Shown here one piece after another: positions 26,024 to 36,357 of a DNA stretch of 64,000 bases; position 1 is the stretch's first letter, and every line of letters starts with the position of its first letter. A model generated the notes under the pieces. That model was given only the letters and a program-made list of their open reading frames with translations, did no database searches and was not told the DNA's origin. The translations under genes were made by a program, and so were the position numbers. Origin of the DNA: Vibrio rumoiensis (GTDB taxonomy: Bacteria; Pseudomonadota; Gammaproteobacteria; Enterobacterales; Vibrionaceae); assembly GCF_002218045.2 (NCBI RefSeq), contig NZ_AP018685.1, positions 310,001-374,000 of the forward strand. The letters are read 5' to 3'.

Positions 26024-27283
26024 TTATACCTTAATGGTCATGCCATCGGCGACAGAATGACGATATGCTTTGAGCGATGGAAATAACCCAATGATTATCC
26101 CTGACAGTTGTACCAGCATTAGTAACATAAGGTCATGTTGGGATAAAGCTGTTAGAGCAATTTTGACGCCATATTGATGTTCAATGAGTGGAGCACTCAG
26201 CGTCAACACTAGATAAAGAAGTCCGGTGCCAACCGCGATCCCTAATAAGGTTAATAGACTGGCTTCACTCATCAATAGGAAGAAGATGTGTTTTGGCTGT
26301 GCACCCATCGCACGTAATATTGCCATTTCACGGCGTCGTTCTTGTAACCCTGTTAATAGGCTAGTTAACATTCCTAATAGACCCGCAATCACCACAAAGC
26401 CTGAAATCACCATGAGGGCTTGTTCTGCCACCGACATCATTCCCCATAATTCACTGAGCGCGATGCCTGGCAAAATGGCACTTAACGGTTCTTTCGTATA
26501 ATTGTTAATTTGCCTTTGTAGCATAAAGGTTTGAATTTTAGAGTTGAGCCCGAGCATAAAAGCGGTAATTTCTTTGGGTTCAAATTGCTGGTTTTCTAAT
26601 GCTTTTTTATCTGGTGTATGCCCGAGATGGGCACCTGATTCCCATCCAACATGTATCGCTTCAATTGCCCCGAGTGATACGTGAACTGTTTTATCTACTG
26701 GGGTTCCGGTTGGCGCTAAAATACCGGTGATAGTGAATGGGAGATTTTTGTGGCGTGTAAAGGATTTATCACTGATGCCATGCGCAATAATAATGTCATC
26801 ACCGAGATGGTAGTTGAGTTTTTTGGCGACATCCGAGCCAATCACGGTTTCAAATAAACCATGAAACGCTTGCCCTTGCGAGAAAGTAAGTGGTTGCTTA
26901 CTTCCGTAGCGGTAAAATGTAAAGTAATCCTGATTGGTGCCCATCACACGAAATCCGCGGTGTGAATCCCCCAATGAAATCGGAATAGCCCACTTTACCT
27001 GTGGCAGATGAGCGATATCTTGATAGCTTTTCCAATCGATATTGTTGGTTGCATTGCCAATTCGAAAGACCGAATAAAGCAGTAAATTCACTTCACCAGA
27101 ACGAGCTCCGACAATTAAATCTGTGCTCGAAATGGTATTGGCAAAACTACTTTTCGCTTGAGTTCGAATCTGTTCGACTCCGAGCAGTAATACCACTGAA
27201 ATGGCCACTGTCAAAATCGTTAATAGCGCGGTGGTTTTTCGGTTGAGTAAGCTTTTCCAAGCCAGAGAGATAATGGCACTCAT
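26024..27283 (-). CDS. FtsX-like ABC transporter permease (Zrg-type)
   Basis: Inner-membrane permease of 419 residues with MacB/FtsX layout: an amino-terminal helix (about 17-37), a large periplasmic core (about 40-270) and three helices at the carboxyl end, with the cytoplasmic GLQERRREMAILRAMGAQ coupling segment near 315. The ORF starts with the ATG that overlaps the ATPase stop (ATGA). MacB-type permeases usually drive periplasmic work or export rather than import, so its role beside a zinc-uptake protein is mechanistically unusual. Confidence 0.88.
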   Translation of the reverse strand: MSAIISLAWKSLLNRKTTALLTILTVAISVVLLLGVEQIRTQAKSSFANTISSTDLIVGARSGEVNLLLYSVFRIGNATNNIDWKSYQDIAHLPQVKWAIPISLGDSHRGFRVMGTNQDYFTFYRYGSKQPLTFSQGQAFHGLFETVIGSDVAKKLNYHLGDDIIIAHGISDKSFTRHKNLPFTITGILAPTGTPVDKTVHVSLGAIEAIHVGWESGAHLGHTPDKKALENQQFEPKEITAFMLGLNSKIQTFMLQRQINNYTKEPLSAILPGIALSELWGMMSVAEQALMVISGFVVIAGLLGMLTSLLTGLQERRREMAILRAMGAQPKHIFFLLMSEASLLTLLGIAVGTGLLYLVLTLSAPLIEHQYGVKIALTALSQHDLMLLMLVQLSGIIIGLFPSLKAYRHSVADGMTIKV

Positions 27284-27996
27284 GAGCTTTCCCCTTCCTG
27301 ATTCACCTGATTCATCGTCGGAAGATCAACATGAACGTTAAAGTAACGGCGCAGGTTTGAGTCGTGACTGACAAAAATGACGGTTGCAGCGGAGCGATTC
27401 GCCTCTTCCAGCAAGAGCTCGATAAAGGCTTGGCGGTTTTCTGGGTCAAGGGCAGATGTCGGTTCATCGGCAATGATTAGTTCGGGCTGGCCGATCAGCG
27501 CGCGAGCCGCGGCAACTCGTTGTTGCTGGCCAATACTAAGTTCATTAATAGGGCGATCAAAGCACGATGCAGGCAAATGTAGCCTTGTTAATAATTGTGT
27601 TGCTTGTTGTGCTAAAGACTCTGATTGTTGTTCTGCTTTAGCTTTACGAGCTTGAGAAAAGCGGCAAGGCAGTAAGACATTCTCAAGTACAGAAAGATAA
27701 GGCAGTAAATTGAATTGCTGGAAAATATAGCCAATATGCTGAGCGCGAAATTGATCTCTCTGAGATTGAGATAACCCATTGAGAGCTCGATTAAGAATGT
27801 CGATTTGGCCGACTTGTGGCGTAATAATGCCGGTTAATAAACTTAATAATGTCGATTTTCCACAACCACTTGGCCCTTGAATAAATACATGTTGTTGCAA
27901 GGGAATCGATAAATAGTCAATGACTAAGGTTGGTGTAGCTTGTTTTGGCCAAGTAAAGCTGACTTGCTTGAGTTCTATTGCAAGAGAAATCGTCAT
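27280..27996 (-). CDS. ABC transporter ATP-binding protein (Zrg-type)
   Basis: ATPase of 238 residues that powers the FtsX-like permease encoded next to it. Walker A is GPSGCGKST at residues 41-49, the Q-loop is FQQFNLLPYLSVLENVLLP, the signature is LSIGQQQR (Ile replaces the usual Gly), and Walker B is LIIADEPTSALD. The family is LolD/MacB-like. An 82-base gap with a strong hairpin separates it from zrgA upstream. Confidence 0.92.
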   Translation of the reverse strand: MTISLAIELKQVSFTWPKQATPTLVIDYLSIPLQQHVFIQGPSGCGKSTLLSLLTGIITPQVGQIDILNRALNGLSQSQRDQFRAQHIGYIFQQFNLLPYLSVLENVLLPCRFSQARKAKAEQQSESLAQQATQLLTRLHLPASCFDRPINELSIGQQQRVAAARALIGQPELIIADEPTSALDPENRQAFIELLLEEANRSAATVIFVSHDSNLRRYFNVHVDLPTMNQVNQEGESS

Positions 27997-28033
27997 GTTG
28001 GTCTCTTTTTAGGCTTATCTTTTAAATAAAGCG

Positions 28034-28057
28034 ACGTCGCGGAGCAGGCCGCGACGT
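28034..28057 (-). terminator. Strong hairpin between zrgA and the ABC ATPase gene
   Basis: ACGTCGCGG and CCGCGACGT form a perfect 9-bp GC-rich stem with a 6-base loop inside the operon. On the minus strand it is followed by CGCTTTATTT, a weak T-rich tail. It could be a partial terminator or a 3' stabiliser that keeps zrgA mRNA above the ABC genes. Confidence 0.6.
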
Positions 28058-28078
28058 AAATTGCATTGAATAATGACT

Positions 28079-28702
<624 letters not shown>

Positions 28703-28774
28703 GTTGGGCTCTCATTGGCTAGAGGATAAATGTGAGAGCAAGCATGAAGTTTATGCATCTCACTAGAATGATAA

Positions 28775-28791
28775 TTGTTATACTATAACAA
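28775..28791 (-). promoter_or_regulatory. Zur-like operator upstream of zrgA
   Basis: TTGTTATACTATAACAA is a perfect 17-base palindrome 73 bases before the zrgA start. It contains the TGTTATA-N-TATAACA core of the gammaproteobacterial Zur box. The adjoining TGATAAT resembles half a Fur box, so iron control is a weaker alternative. Confidence 0.72.
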
Positions 28792-28835
28792 CCACCAATC
28801 TAGCAGAAATGTTATGTTATTACAATTTGTGTCAA

Positions 28836-29387
28836 TTAAAGATTTTGCTTAATCAATTGTAATACTTGGTTAATTTGTTGCGGAGTTAGCTCACCGTCTT
28901 GGTTGAAGAGCACTCGACCTGTTTTATCTTGCACAATGATGGTGGAAGACTTCGGTGTCAGTTGCCATTGCTTGGCTGCGACACCCTCTTGATCCAATAC
29001 CATCGAAGACCAAGAGAAGTCTTTCTTACCATCTTCTGCTGATGATTTTACAAAAGAGCTGGTTCCCCAAATGGCATCATCTTGGTTGACGATGGTGGTT
29101 GTTTGATATTTGTCTGCAGGAAAATCCGCTTTGGTGATGGCTTCCATTAATGGCGCGTTCATTGCTTTCGCACCACTTCTCCCGGCAATCGCCTGAATGA
29201 CACGCACTTTGCCGAGTAGCAATTCTGTATTCCAAGGTAAGTAGTTGAAATCGTCATTTTGAAGGAAAATTTCGCCTCCTTTTTCGATGGTTACCGCCGG
29301 AATGCTGCGACCAACCTGAATGTTATTAGCGCTCACTGTGAGTGAAATCATGCTCAAAAAAAGGGCAATGGATAGTTTTCTTATCAT
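28836..29387 (-). CDS. ytfJ: YtfJ-family exported protein
   Basis: Periplasmic protein of 183 residues and unknown function. The signal peptide is residues 1-20 (MIRKLSIALFLSMISLTVSA). The mature part resembles a thioredoxin-like fold of the YtfJ family (GKVRVIQAIAGRSGAKAMN, then SSTIIVQDKTGRVLFNQDGEL) but has no CxxC pair and no cysteine at all. It diverges from ytfK, as in E. coli. Confidence 0.88.
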   Translation of the reverse strand: MIRKLSIALFLSMISLTVSANNIQVGRSIPAVTIEKGGEIFLQNDDFNYLPWNTELLLGKVRVIQAIAGRSGAKAMNAPLMEAITKADFPADKYQTTTIVNQDDAIWGTSSFVKSSAEDGKKDFSWSSMVLDQEGVAAKQWQLTPKSSTIIVQDKTGRVLFNQDGELTPQQINQVLQLIKQNL

Positions 29388-29692
29388 CGTTGTCTACCTA
29401 GTTAGATGCTGGAAATGAGAAAGTCCTCATATAATAGCGCATAAACAAATTTGAAAAGTACGAAATGTTGTCTGGCTCTAATTTTGCGTAACTTTTTTTG
29501 ACTATAAAGAGTGTCTTGAGTGAGGAGTTTGCACCTTGTCACTATTTTGCAGCAATTTTACTGTATCAATGTGGCTCAATTGAATTTTAGCCACTATAAC
29601 CATACTAATGGCCAATGCGAGATTGCCATCTTAATGATGTGAATCAGGCTTGTTAGAACGCTATCGAAAATAACAATAATCTGGATATACAC
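29388..29692. other. Divergent intergenic region ytfJ/ytfK
   Basis: 305 bases without a credible gene. It must hold the promoters of both flanking genes; no strong consensus match is visible. GTGGCT (29571-29576) and AGCCAC (29589-29594) form an inverted repeat around a TCAATTGA core, a possible operator. Confidence 0.35.
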
Positions 29693-29905
29693 ATGAACAT
29701 GCAGCCAATTTTTAATCGCTATCGTCCACTTCAAATTGCCCGTTTTGTGAAAGTTGTATTTAAAGGGCATTTTGGTATCAAAGGTGTTGGGGAATTTTAT
29801 TTCGATAAAGGTAAAGTGCTATTACCTGATGTGTCGAATAAAAAACAATTAAAGATTATGAAAGAGGTCAACTTAGCGATTCATCAACTATCGTTGGAGT
29901 CTTGA
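29693..29905 (+). CDS. ytfK: YtfK-family (DUF1107) protein
   Basis: Small protein of 70 residues matching E. coli YtfK (68) along its length: YRPLQIARFVKVVFKGHFGI, then GVGEFYFDKGKVLLP. In E. coli, YtfK binds SpoT and promotes (p)ppGpp build-up under phosphate or fatty-acid starvation. The start may be the first ATG or the ATG two codons later. A long hairpin follows the stop. Confidence 0.88.
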   Translation: MNMQPIFNRYRPLQIARFVKVVFKGHFGIKGVGEFYFDKGKVLLPDVSNKKQLKIMKEVNLAIHQLSLES

Positions 29906-29918
29906 AGGTATTGCTTAG

Positions 29919-29948
29919 ATAAACAGGCTTACCGTTAAGCCTGTTTAT
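29919..29948. terminator. Bidirectional terminator between ytfK and msrA
   Basis: ATAAACAGGCTTA and TAAGCCTGTTTAT form a perfect 13-bp stem with loop CCGT. It lies between convergent genes; the stem ends are A/T-rich on both strands. Confidence 0.78.
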
Positions 29949-29985
29949 GTCGGTCGTCTTCCTATATGTAGGTTTTAGGCTTGGG

Positions 29986-30624
29986 TTATTCGCTTAAGCT
30001 AGGTGGGAAGCACACACCGGTTCCACCGATACCGCAATAGCCTTGTGGGTTCTTGGCTAAATATTGCTGGTGGTAAGTTTCGGCGAGGTAATAGTCACCC
30101 ATCACTGCTAGTTCGGTGGTGATATTTTTACTTAATGATTCACCAATCGCTTGCTGGTAAGTTGCTTTGCTTTGTTCTGCAATCGTAAGATCGTTCGTAT
30201 CTTCAGTAAAAATAACCGAGCGATATTGGGTACCAATATCATTACCTTGGCGCATTCCTTGAGTCGGATCGTGCTTCTCCCAAAATACGACCAACAGCTC
30301 TTGTAGTGACAATTGGCTTGGATCGAAAATGACACGAACCACTTCCGCATGCCCCGTTTCACCACTGCACACTTCTTGATAGGTTGGGTTTGGTGTATAA
30401 CCACCGCTATAGCCTACCGAAGTACTTATGACACCATCAAGTTGCCAGAAAACGCGTTCAGCACCCCAGAAACATCCGAGCCCTAATAGCACTTCTTTAC
30501 TTCCTGTTGGTTTCTCAGCCGTTAAATCGGTTTGATTAATATAATGCAATTCAGTGATAAGCATTTTTTCATCACGACCGGTTAATGCGGTTTCTTGGGT
30601 GATTAATTTATCTTTATTCGACAT
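29986..30624 (-). CDS. msrA: Peptide-methionine (S)-S-oxide reductase
   Basis: Repairs methionine-S-sulfoxide in proteins. It has 212 residues, the E. coli length. The catalytic motif GCFWGAE has Cys51. The conserved GYSGGYTPNPTYQEVCSG and HDPTQGMRQGNDIGTQYRS follow. The carboxyl end GYCGIGGTGVC carries the resolving cysteines. No MsrB fusion. It diverges from tamA, as in E. coli. Confidence 0.96.
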   Translation of the reverse strand: MSNKDKLITQETALTGRDEKMLITELHYINQTDLTAEKPTGSKEVLLGLGCFWGAERVFWQLDGVISTSVGYSGGYTPNPTYQEVCSGETGHAEVVRVIFDPSQLSLQELLVVFWEKHDPTQGMRQGNDIGTQYRSVIFTEDTNDLTIAEQSKATYQQAIGESLSKNITTELAVMGDYYLAETYHQQYLAKNPQGYCGIGGTGVCFPPSLSE

Positions 30625-30814
30625 TAATAATCCTTATTCGACTTTTGAGAACAGGGAAAGTCTGGTAGTTTAAGTCGCATACAATATATGAGGTCAAAAA
30701 GACCTTAACCATAGACTGACGAATCCCTGTGATCATTTCCAATTAAAGTAGTGTAATCCCTATTTTGATCTGACAAATTACAGTAGTTTGGGCCATGAGT
30801 ACAAATATTCACTT

Positions 30815-32551
30815 ATGAAAAAGAGTCATCTCACTTCATTGTTGACCTGTTTGCTGATTTTTTCGGCTACCCCTAGCTATGCAGAAACAGATCTCACTAT
30901 CGAAGGGTTAGATGGTGATCTAGAAGATAATGTCTCCTCTTACTTATCGGCAATCAAAGAGAGTGAATATTCCACTTCGCTACGTTTTCAATCTCGCGTC
31001 AAAGAAAATATTACCGATGCGCTTAAAGCTCTGGGTTATTACAACCCTGATATTCAATTTAAGATAGAAGGGGATCGTGATAATCCGGAAGCAGATCATG
31101 AGATTATTGTGACCGTAGATGCCGGTATCCCGACGATCATTTATGAAAGTGATATTGTGATTGAAGGTGAGGCGGCAACCGATGCGGATTTTTTACGTTT
31201 AATCGATCGCTCAAAATTAAATTTAGGCCAGGTTTTAAACCATGGTAATTATGAAGGGTTGAAGAGCGCTTTGCGTAACTTGGCATTGCAGAAAGGGTAT
31301 TTCGACGGCCAATTTATTGTTACGCGTTTGCAAGTGTCACCAAGCCGTAATCAAGCTTTTGTCCATCTGCATTATCAAAGTGGACAACGTTACGTATTTG
31401 GTTCAACCAGTATTTCTGGTAGCCAAATTGAGCAAAAACGCGTTCAATCTTTGGTACCTTATCAAGCGGGTGACCCTTACCAATCGATTTTGGTTGGAGA
31501 GTTAAATCAAAATTTATCCAGCTCTGAATGGTTTTCTAATATTTCAGTCGAACCGGATATTGCCAGCGTGGATGAAGAAAAATCATTACCAATGAAGGTG
31601 AGGGTTTCTCCTCAAACGCGCAATCAAATTGAGACCGGCTTAGGCTATTCAACGGATGTTGGGCCTCGAGGTAAGCTCTCATGGAAAAAACCTTGGCTCA
31701 ATAAATATGGCCACAGTGTCGGTGCCAGTGTGATGTTATCGCACCCAGAAAAAACCTTTACTGCTAACTATAAAATCCCATTAGACGATGTCCTAAAAGA
31801 TTACTATTTAGTGCAATACGGATTTAAAGATGAAAATGATAATGACACCGATAGCCAAGAGCAAAATTTGTCATTTGAAAGGCATTGGCTCTACGATAAT
31901 GGTTGGCATCGAACCATTTATTTACGCTTATTGTATGAAGACTATATTCAAGCATCTGAATCTGGGCATTCATTATTTGCCTTGCCGGGGATTTCTTTTT
32001 CGCGGGTAAGATCGCGCGGTAACACCATGCCAATGTGGGGCGATAAACAAAGCATTAGTTTTGAATATGGTGACCCCACCTTGTTTTCCGATACTCGCAT
32101 TATTCGTGTGCTCGGTCATACTGGCTGGATTCGAGGTATTGGCCGTAACCATCGCTTTTTAACTCGAGTGGATGCGGGAGGTGCCTTTGCCGATAATTGG
32201 TCGGAAGTCCCACCGTCCTTGCGTTTCTTTGTAGGGGGGATTAACTCGCTAAGAGGTTATGGTTACGAAGAAATTTCACCTAGAGATGAAAATAATGAAT
32301 TAGAAGGCGGTGCCTATATGGCGACGTCGAGTTTCGAATATCAATATCGAGTCACTGGCAATTGGTGGGGGGCGGCATTTTTGGATGTTGGTGATGCTTG
32401 GACCGATACTCCAAATTGGAAAAAAGGGGTTGGCTTAGGCATTCGTTGGGGATCGCCCGTTGGTCCGGTTCGTCTTGATTTTGCTTATGGACTAGATGCC
32501 GATAGCGGTGATGAATTCCGTATCCACTTTACTTTAGGTCCAGAGTTGTAA
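30815..32551 (+). CDS. tamA: Translocation and assembly module subunit TamA
   Basis: Outer-membrane Omp85-family protein that works with TamB in envelope biogenesis. The start at MKKSHLTSLLTCLL gives 578 residues (E. coli 577) with a signal peptide ending at residue 23 (PSYA). Three POTRA-like regions fill about 24-265, and a 16-strand barrel runs from about 270 to the end, with the FVGGINSLRGYGYEEISP segment near 475 typical of Omp85 strands and loop L6. Nine in-frame residues upstream are unlikely to be used. Its TAA overlaps the tamB ATG. Confidence 0.95.
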   Translation: MKKSHLTSLLTCLLIFSATPSYAETDLTIEGLDGDLEDNVSSYLSAIKESEYSTSLRFQSRVKENITDALKALGYYNPDIQFKIEGDRDNPEADHEIIVTVDAGIPTIIYESDIVIEGEAATDADFLRLIDRSKLNLGQVLNHGNYEGLKSALRNLALQKGYFDGQFIVTRLQVSPSRNQAFVHLHYQSGQRYVFGSTSISGSQIEQKRVQSLVPYQAGDPYQSILVGELNQNLSSSEWFSNISVEPDIASVDEEKSLPMKVRVSPQTRNQIETGLGYSTDVGPRGKLSWKKPWLNKYGHSVGASVMLSHPEKTFTANYKIPLDDVLKDYYLVQYGFKDENDNDTDSQEQNLSFERHWLYDNGWHRTIYLRLLYEDYIQASESGHSLFALPGISFSRVRSRGNTMPMWGDKQSISFEYGDPTLFSDTRIIRVLGHTGWIRGIGRNHRFLTRVDAGGAFADNWSEVPPSLRFFVGGINSLRGYGYEEISPRDENNELEGGAYMATSSFEYQYRVTGNWWGAAFLDVGDAWTDTPNWKKGVGLGIRWGSPVGPVRLDFAYGLDADSGDEFRIHFTLGPEL

Positions 32552-35500
32552 TGAAACGATTACTCAAATGGCTACTTGGTATTATTTTGTTGATACCGAC
32601 AACGGTGCTGATTGCGCTTTTATTGGTGGCGGTGCTGCTGTTTACCAATGTGGGTTTAAACAGTGGTTTATGGGTTGCGCAGAAATTGGTACCAGAGTTT
32701 AAAGTCGGTTCAACTGAAGGGAGCTTATTACCGGCTTTTACGTTGCACGATCTTGAATATAAAAGCCCTGACTTAGGTATTGCCACTGAGCTGAAACGCT
32801 TTGATTTTTCAACCTCATTGGATTGCTTATTCGAACATTCGGTATGTCTTGATACTATCGCGATCAACGGGTTAACGTTTGATATGCCAAACTTGCCCGC
32901 GTCTGAAGGCGAAGAGGTCGATGAGGGGAGTTCGAGCATGCCGACGATTTTTATGCCTATTCCTGTGTCACTGACTCATCTCGCTCTTAACGATATCGAT
33001 CTTAATATCTTAGGTTATAAAGCCTCTTGGCATCAGTTCTCAACAGGATTGTATATGCAAGGTCGCACATTGACATTGCGACCAACACATTGGCAAAAAA
33101 TTCGCCTAACGCTCGCCCCTGATGATGGTCAAAAGAGATCAGAACCCGTCGATAATACGCCATTGGCTCAACGACCAGATATTACCCTTCCCACTGTTAC
33201 GCTTCCGATCAATTTGAAAGTCGAGCAATTTGATGTTGACGATTTTATTTTGCAGCAAACCGCTCCGATTAAGGTGAATCATTTGGGTTTTAAAGGCTCA
33301 CTGATGGGGAGCCAGTTAACTATTCCAGAACTCAAACTTGATATGCCAGAGGCCGATTTAGACTTAAAGACTAAACTAACGATGTCTGGTGACTACCCGT
33401 TAACGCTTCAAGCAAAAGGACTGGTTAAAATGCCGGACTATTCTGGTCAAGCGATTCATCTTGATGCCAAGGGTAGTGTGGCTAACCTCAATATGACCGC
33501 AGCGCTTTCTGGTGGTGTTGAGGCAAAAATCAAAGCGAATCTTAAGCCTTTGAAAGCGACGTTACCTTTTGGTTTGTCATTGCAAAATGGTAAAGCTCAA
33601 TGGCCGCTTAAAGGTCAATCTGACTACAAAGTGAATATCGAGCACCTAGATGGTCATGGTTCATTAGAGGGTTATCAGTTTACTTTGGAGTCGCAAGTTT
33701 CAGGGGCTGATATACCTGCGTCAGATATTGTTCTTGATGCCCAAGGAAACCTTGATCAGATTGATTTTCATAAACTGAATATCGATACCTTAGGCGGTAA
33801 TGTAACTGGCCAGGCGATGGTCAATTGGAAAGCGCCATTAAATTGGAAAGCCACTTTGGGGTTAACGGATATTCAACCGGGTTTGCAATGGCCGCAAGCG
33901 GAAGGGATGTTAAATGGCAGTTTAATCACAACTGGAAATTTGACCTCACAAGGTGGCTGGGTTGTGCATTTCCCTAGCCTTGCCATTGATGGGAAACTGC
34001 GGAATTATCCACTGTCGTTAAAAGGGCAACTCAATGCCAGTGATAAAACCGGTAAAGGAAAATATATTGTTCGCACCCGAGGGTTAAGATTATCTCATGC
34101 GGCAAATAGTCTAAAAATAAAGGGCAAGTTAGATCAGCAATGGGATATGGATATTGCTGTTAATATGCCGAAATTATCAGAAACGATTCCCGACCTTAAA
34201 GGCCAAGCGATAGGGGATATTCAGCTGCGTGGTGAACAACGGTCTCCGCAGGTTTTAACGGACTTATCCTTAAGTGACATCGATTGGAATCAAGGTGAAG
34301 CCAAACTTCAATCTTTGCTATTAAAAGGACAAGTCTCGCCATTGCCGGCACCGAGTGGCGATATTCGCTTGAGTGCACAAGGTGGCTTATATCAAAACCA
34401 TCAACTGAAAGATTTAACCTTAGCATTCAAAGGCAATGAAAAGTCGCATCAACTTGATCTTGATATGATGACGGACTTATTTTCAACCACCATGGCAGTA
34501 CAAGGTGGCATGGTCAATAAGCCTAAACAAGCTTGGAAAGGGCAATTAACGTCGGCTCAGGTTACTTTAATGGAACCGAATACCAATAAAAAAACCAACC
34601 CTATGTGGCAGATTGATCACGCCGTTGCGATTGGCTATCAATTGGCCTCTCAACGTGTCGATGTTCAAGCGCATTGTTGGCAGCACCTCCCCTCGAAAAT
34701 TTGTTTAGATAAGGATCTTTCAGCAGGCAGTGATGGCGAAGCGACATTGTCGGTGCAACAATTTTCATTTGATGAATTGGCGATATTTCTTCCACAAGAT
34801 ACTGAGATTAACGGTGAGCTAAACGTGAATGCTTGGTTGAAATGGGCGAATAATCAAGCCCCTCAAGTCAAAGTGAAAGTGGATATTTCCTCAGGCAATA
34901 TTGTGCAGAAGCTGGATACACCACTCACCATTCCTTGGGACAAGATTCAATTATCGGCTAATTTGCAGAAAAATAAGCTCGATATGAGTTGGCTATTGGC
35001 ATTAACCAATAATGGTCAAATTAAAGGCCAAGCCACCATTCCTAATGTTCAAGCTCAGCAGATGTCGATTGATGGTGACAATACTATCGAAGGCATTCAT
35101 TTAGGTTTTTTACGACCTTTACTCGGAGAGCAAAACCGTCTTAATGCCAATGTGAATTCTAACCTTGATTTTAATGGGCCGATTTTAAACCCTAAAGTGT
35201 TGGGTAATTTTGATATTGAAGATTTCCAATTAGAAGGTCCGATGTTCCCTGTAGATATTCACCAAGGGGAAGTCAAAACGAAGTTTAGTGGCTATTCGGC
35301 GACCTTGAGTAGTGTATTAGAAACTGATGATGGTGATTTACAGTTACAAGGGGATGCTAATTGGGCGCAACGTGATAATTGGAATGCCCATTTAAGAGTT
35401 TTTGGGGATGAACTGAAAGTCGAATCTCCACCAATGGTGGCACTGAAGGTGAAGCCTGATTTAACCATTTCGATAACCCCTCAATTAGCCAAGATAACCG

Positions 35501-36339
35501 GTAATATTGATATCCCTTGGGGAAGGATATTGGTTGAAGATTTACCCGAGAGTGCGATAGGTGTATCCAAAGATGAAGTGATTCTTGATGAGAATTTAGA
35601 ACCAGTAGAGGAGAATAATGGTCTTCCAATGGCATTGGAGAGCGATGTCACTATCAATATTGGTGATGATGTGAGCTTGTCCGCTTTTGGCTTAAAAGGT
35701 TATTTGGTGGGAAGTTTGAAAGTCTCTCAGAAAGATAAAGGTCCCTTTATTCTAGGCGAAGTGAGGATCGAAAAAGGCTACTACCAATCCTTTGGTCAAG
35801 ATTTGATTATCCAAGAAGGTAAGATCTTGATGAATGGCCCTGCTGATCAACCTTATGTGGCGATTAAGGCGATCCGTAATCCAGAGAATACGCAAGACGA
35901 TGTGATCGCTGGGATCCAAGTGAGTGGCCCTGCTGATGCACCTGAAGTGACGGTGTTCTCTGAGCCATCAATGTCACAAACGAATGCGCTATCTTATTTA
36001 TTACGAGGCCGAGGGATTGAAGATGGGGCCGGAGGCAGTACCATGACGACGGCTTTAATTGGTTTGAGTTTAGCGAAAAGCGGTAAGTTAGTCGGGGAGT
36101 TGGGCGAAGCTTTTGGGGTTCAAGATTTACAATTAGGTACGGCTGGTTCTGGTGATGATTCTCAAGTAACCGTAAGTGGGTATATCGCTCCTGGCTTGCA
36201 AGTGAAATATGGTGTTGGGATCTTTAATGCGTTAGGGGAGTTTACCGTGCGTTATGAGTTACTCACCGATTTCTATGTCGAAGCGGTGACGGGGGTAGAT
36301 AGTGCCGTCGATTTCCTTTACCAGTTTAGTTTTAATTGA
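32551..36339 (+). CDS. tamB: Translocation and assembly module subunit TamB
   Basis: Very long periplasm-spanning protein of 1262 residues (E. coli 1259) anchored by an amino-terminal helix at about 6-33 (LGIILLIPTTVLIALLLVAV). The middle is repetitive beta-rich sequence forming a hydrophobic groove of the AsmA/VPS13-like superfamily. The carboxyl DUF490 domain occupies about the last 350 residues and ends FLYQFSFN. TamB acts with TamA and, redundantly with YhdP and YdbH, in phospholipid movement to the outer membrane. Translationally coupled to tamA (TAATG). Confidence 0.95.
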   Translation: MKRLLKWLLGIILLIPTTVLIALLLVAVLLFTNVGLNSGLWVAQKLVPEFKVGSTEGSLLPAFTLHDLEYKSPDLGIATELKRFDFSTSLDCLFEHSVCLDTIAINGLTFDMPNLPASEGEEVDEGSSSMPTIFMPIPVSLTHLALNDIDLNILGYKASWHQFSTGLYMQGRTLTLRPTHWQKIRLTLAPDDGQKRSEPVDNTPLAQRPDITLPTVTLPINLKVEQFDVDDFILQQTAPIKVNHLGFKGSLMGSQLTIPELKLDMPEADLDLKTKLTMSGDYPLTLQAKGLVKMPDYSGQAIHLDAKGSVANLNMTAALSGGVEAKIKANLKPLKATLPFGLSLQNGKAQWPLKGQSDYKVNIEHLDGHGSLEGYQFTLESQVSGADIPASDIVLDAQGNLDQIDFHKLNIDTLGGNVTGQAMVNWKAPLNWKATLGLTDIQPGLQWPQAEGMLNGSLITTGNLTSQGGWVVHFPSLAIDGKLRNYPLSLKGQLNASDKTGKGKYIVRTRGLRLSHAANSLKIKGKLDQQWDMDIAVNMPKLSETIPDLKGQAIGDIQLRGEQRSPQVLTDLSLSDIDWNQGEAKLQSLLLKGQVSPLPAPSGDIRLSAQGGLYQNHQLKDLTLAFKGNEKSHQLDLDMMTDLFSTTMAVQGGMVNKPKQAWKGQLTSAQVTLMEPNTNKKTNPMWQIDHAVAIGYQLASQRVDVQAHCWQHLPSKICLDKDLSAGSDGEATLSVQQFSFDELAIFLPQDTEINGELNVNAWLKWANNQAPQVKVKVDISSGNIVQKLDTPLTIPWDKIQLSANLQKNKLDMSWLLALTNNGQIKGQATIPNVQAQQMSIDGDNTIEGIHLGFLRPLLGEQNRLNANVNSNLDFNGPILNPKVLGNFDIEDFQLEGPMFPVDIHQGEVKTKFSGYSATLSSVLETDDGDLQLQGDANWAQRDNWNAHLRVFGDELKVESPPMVALKVKPDLTISITPQLAKITGNIDIPWGRILVEDLPESAIGVSKDEVILDENLEPVEENNGLPMALESDVTINIGDDVSLSAFGLKGYLVGSLKVSQKDKGPFILGEVRIEKGYYQSFGQDLIIQEGKILMNGPADQPYVAIKAIRNPENTQDDVIAGIQVSGPADAPEVTVFSEPSMSQTNALSYLLRGRGIEDGAGGSTMTTALIGLSLAKSGKLVGELGEAFGVQDLQLGTAGSGDDSQVTVSGYIAPGLQVKYGVGIFNALGEFTVRYELLTDFYVEAVTGVDSAVDFLYQFSFN

Positions 36340-36357
36340 TGTCCTTAGGAAAGGAAG

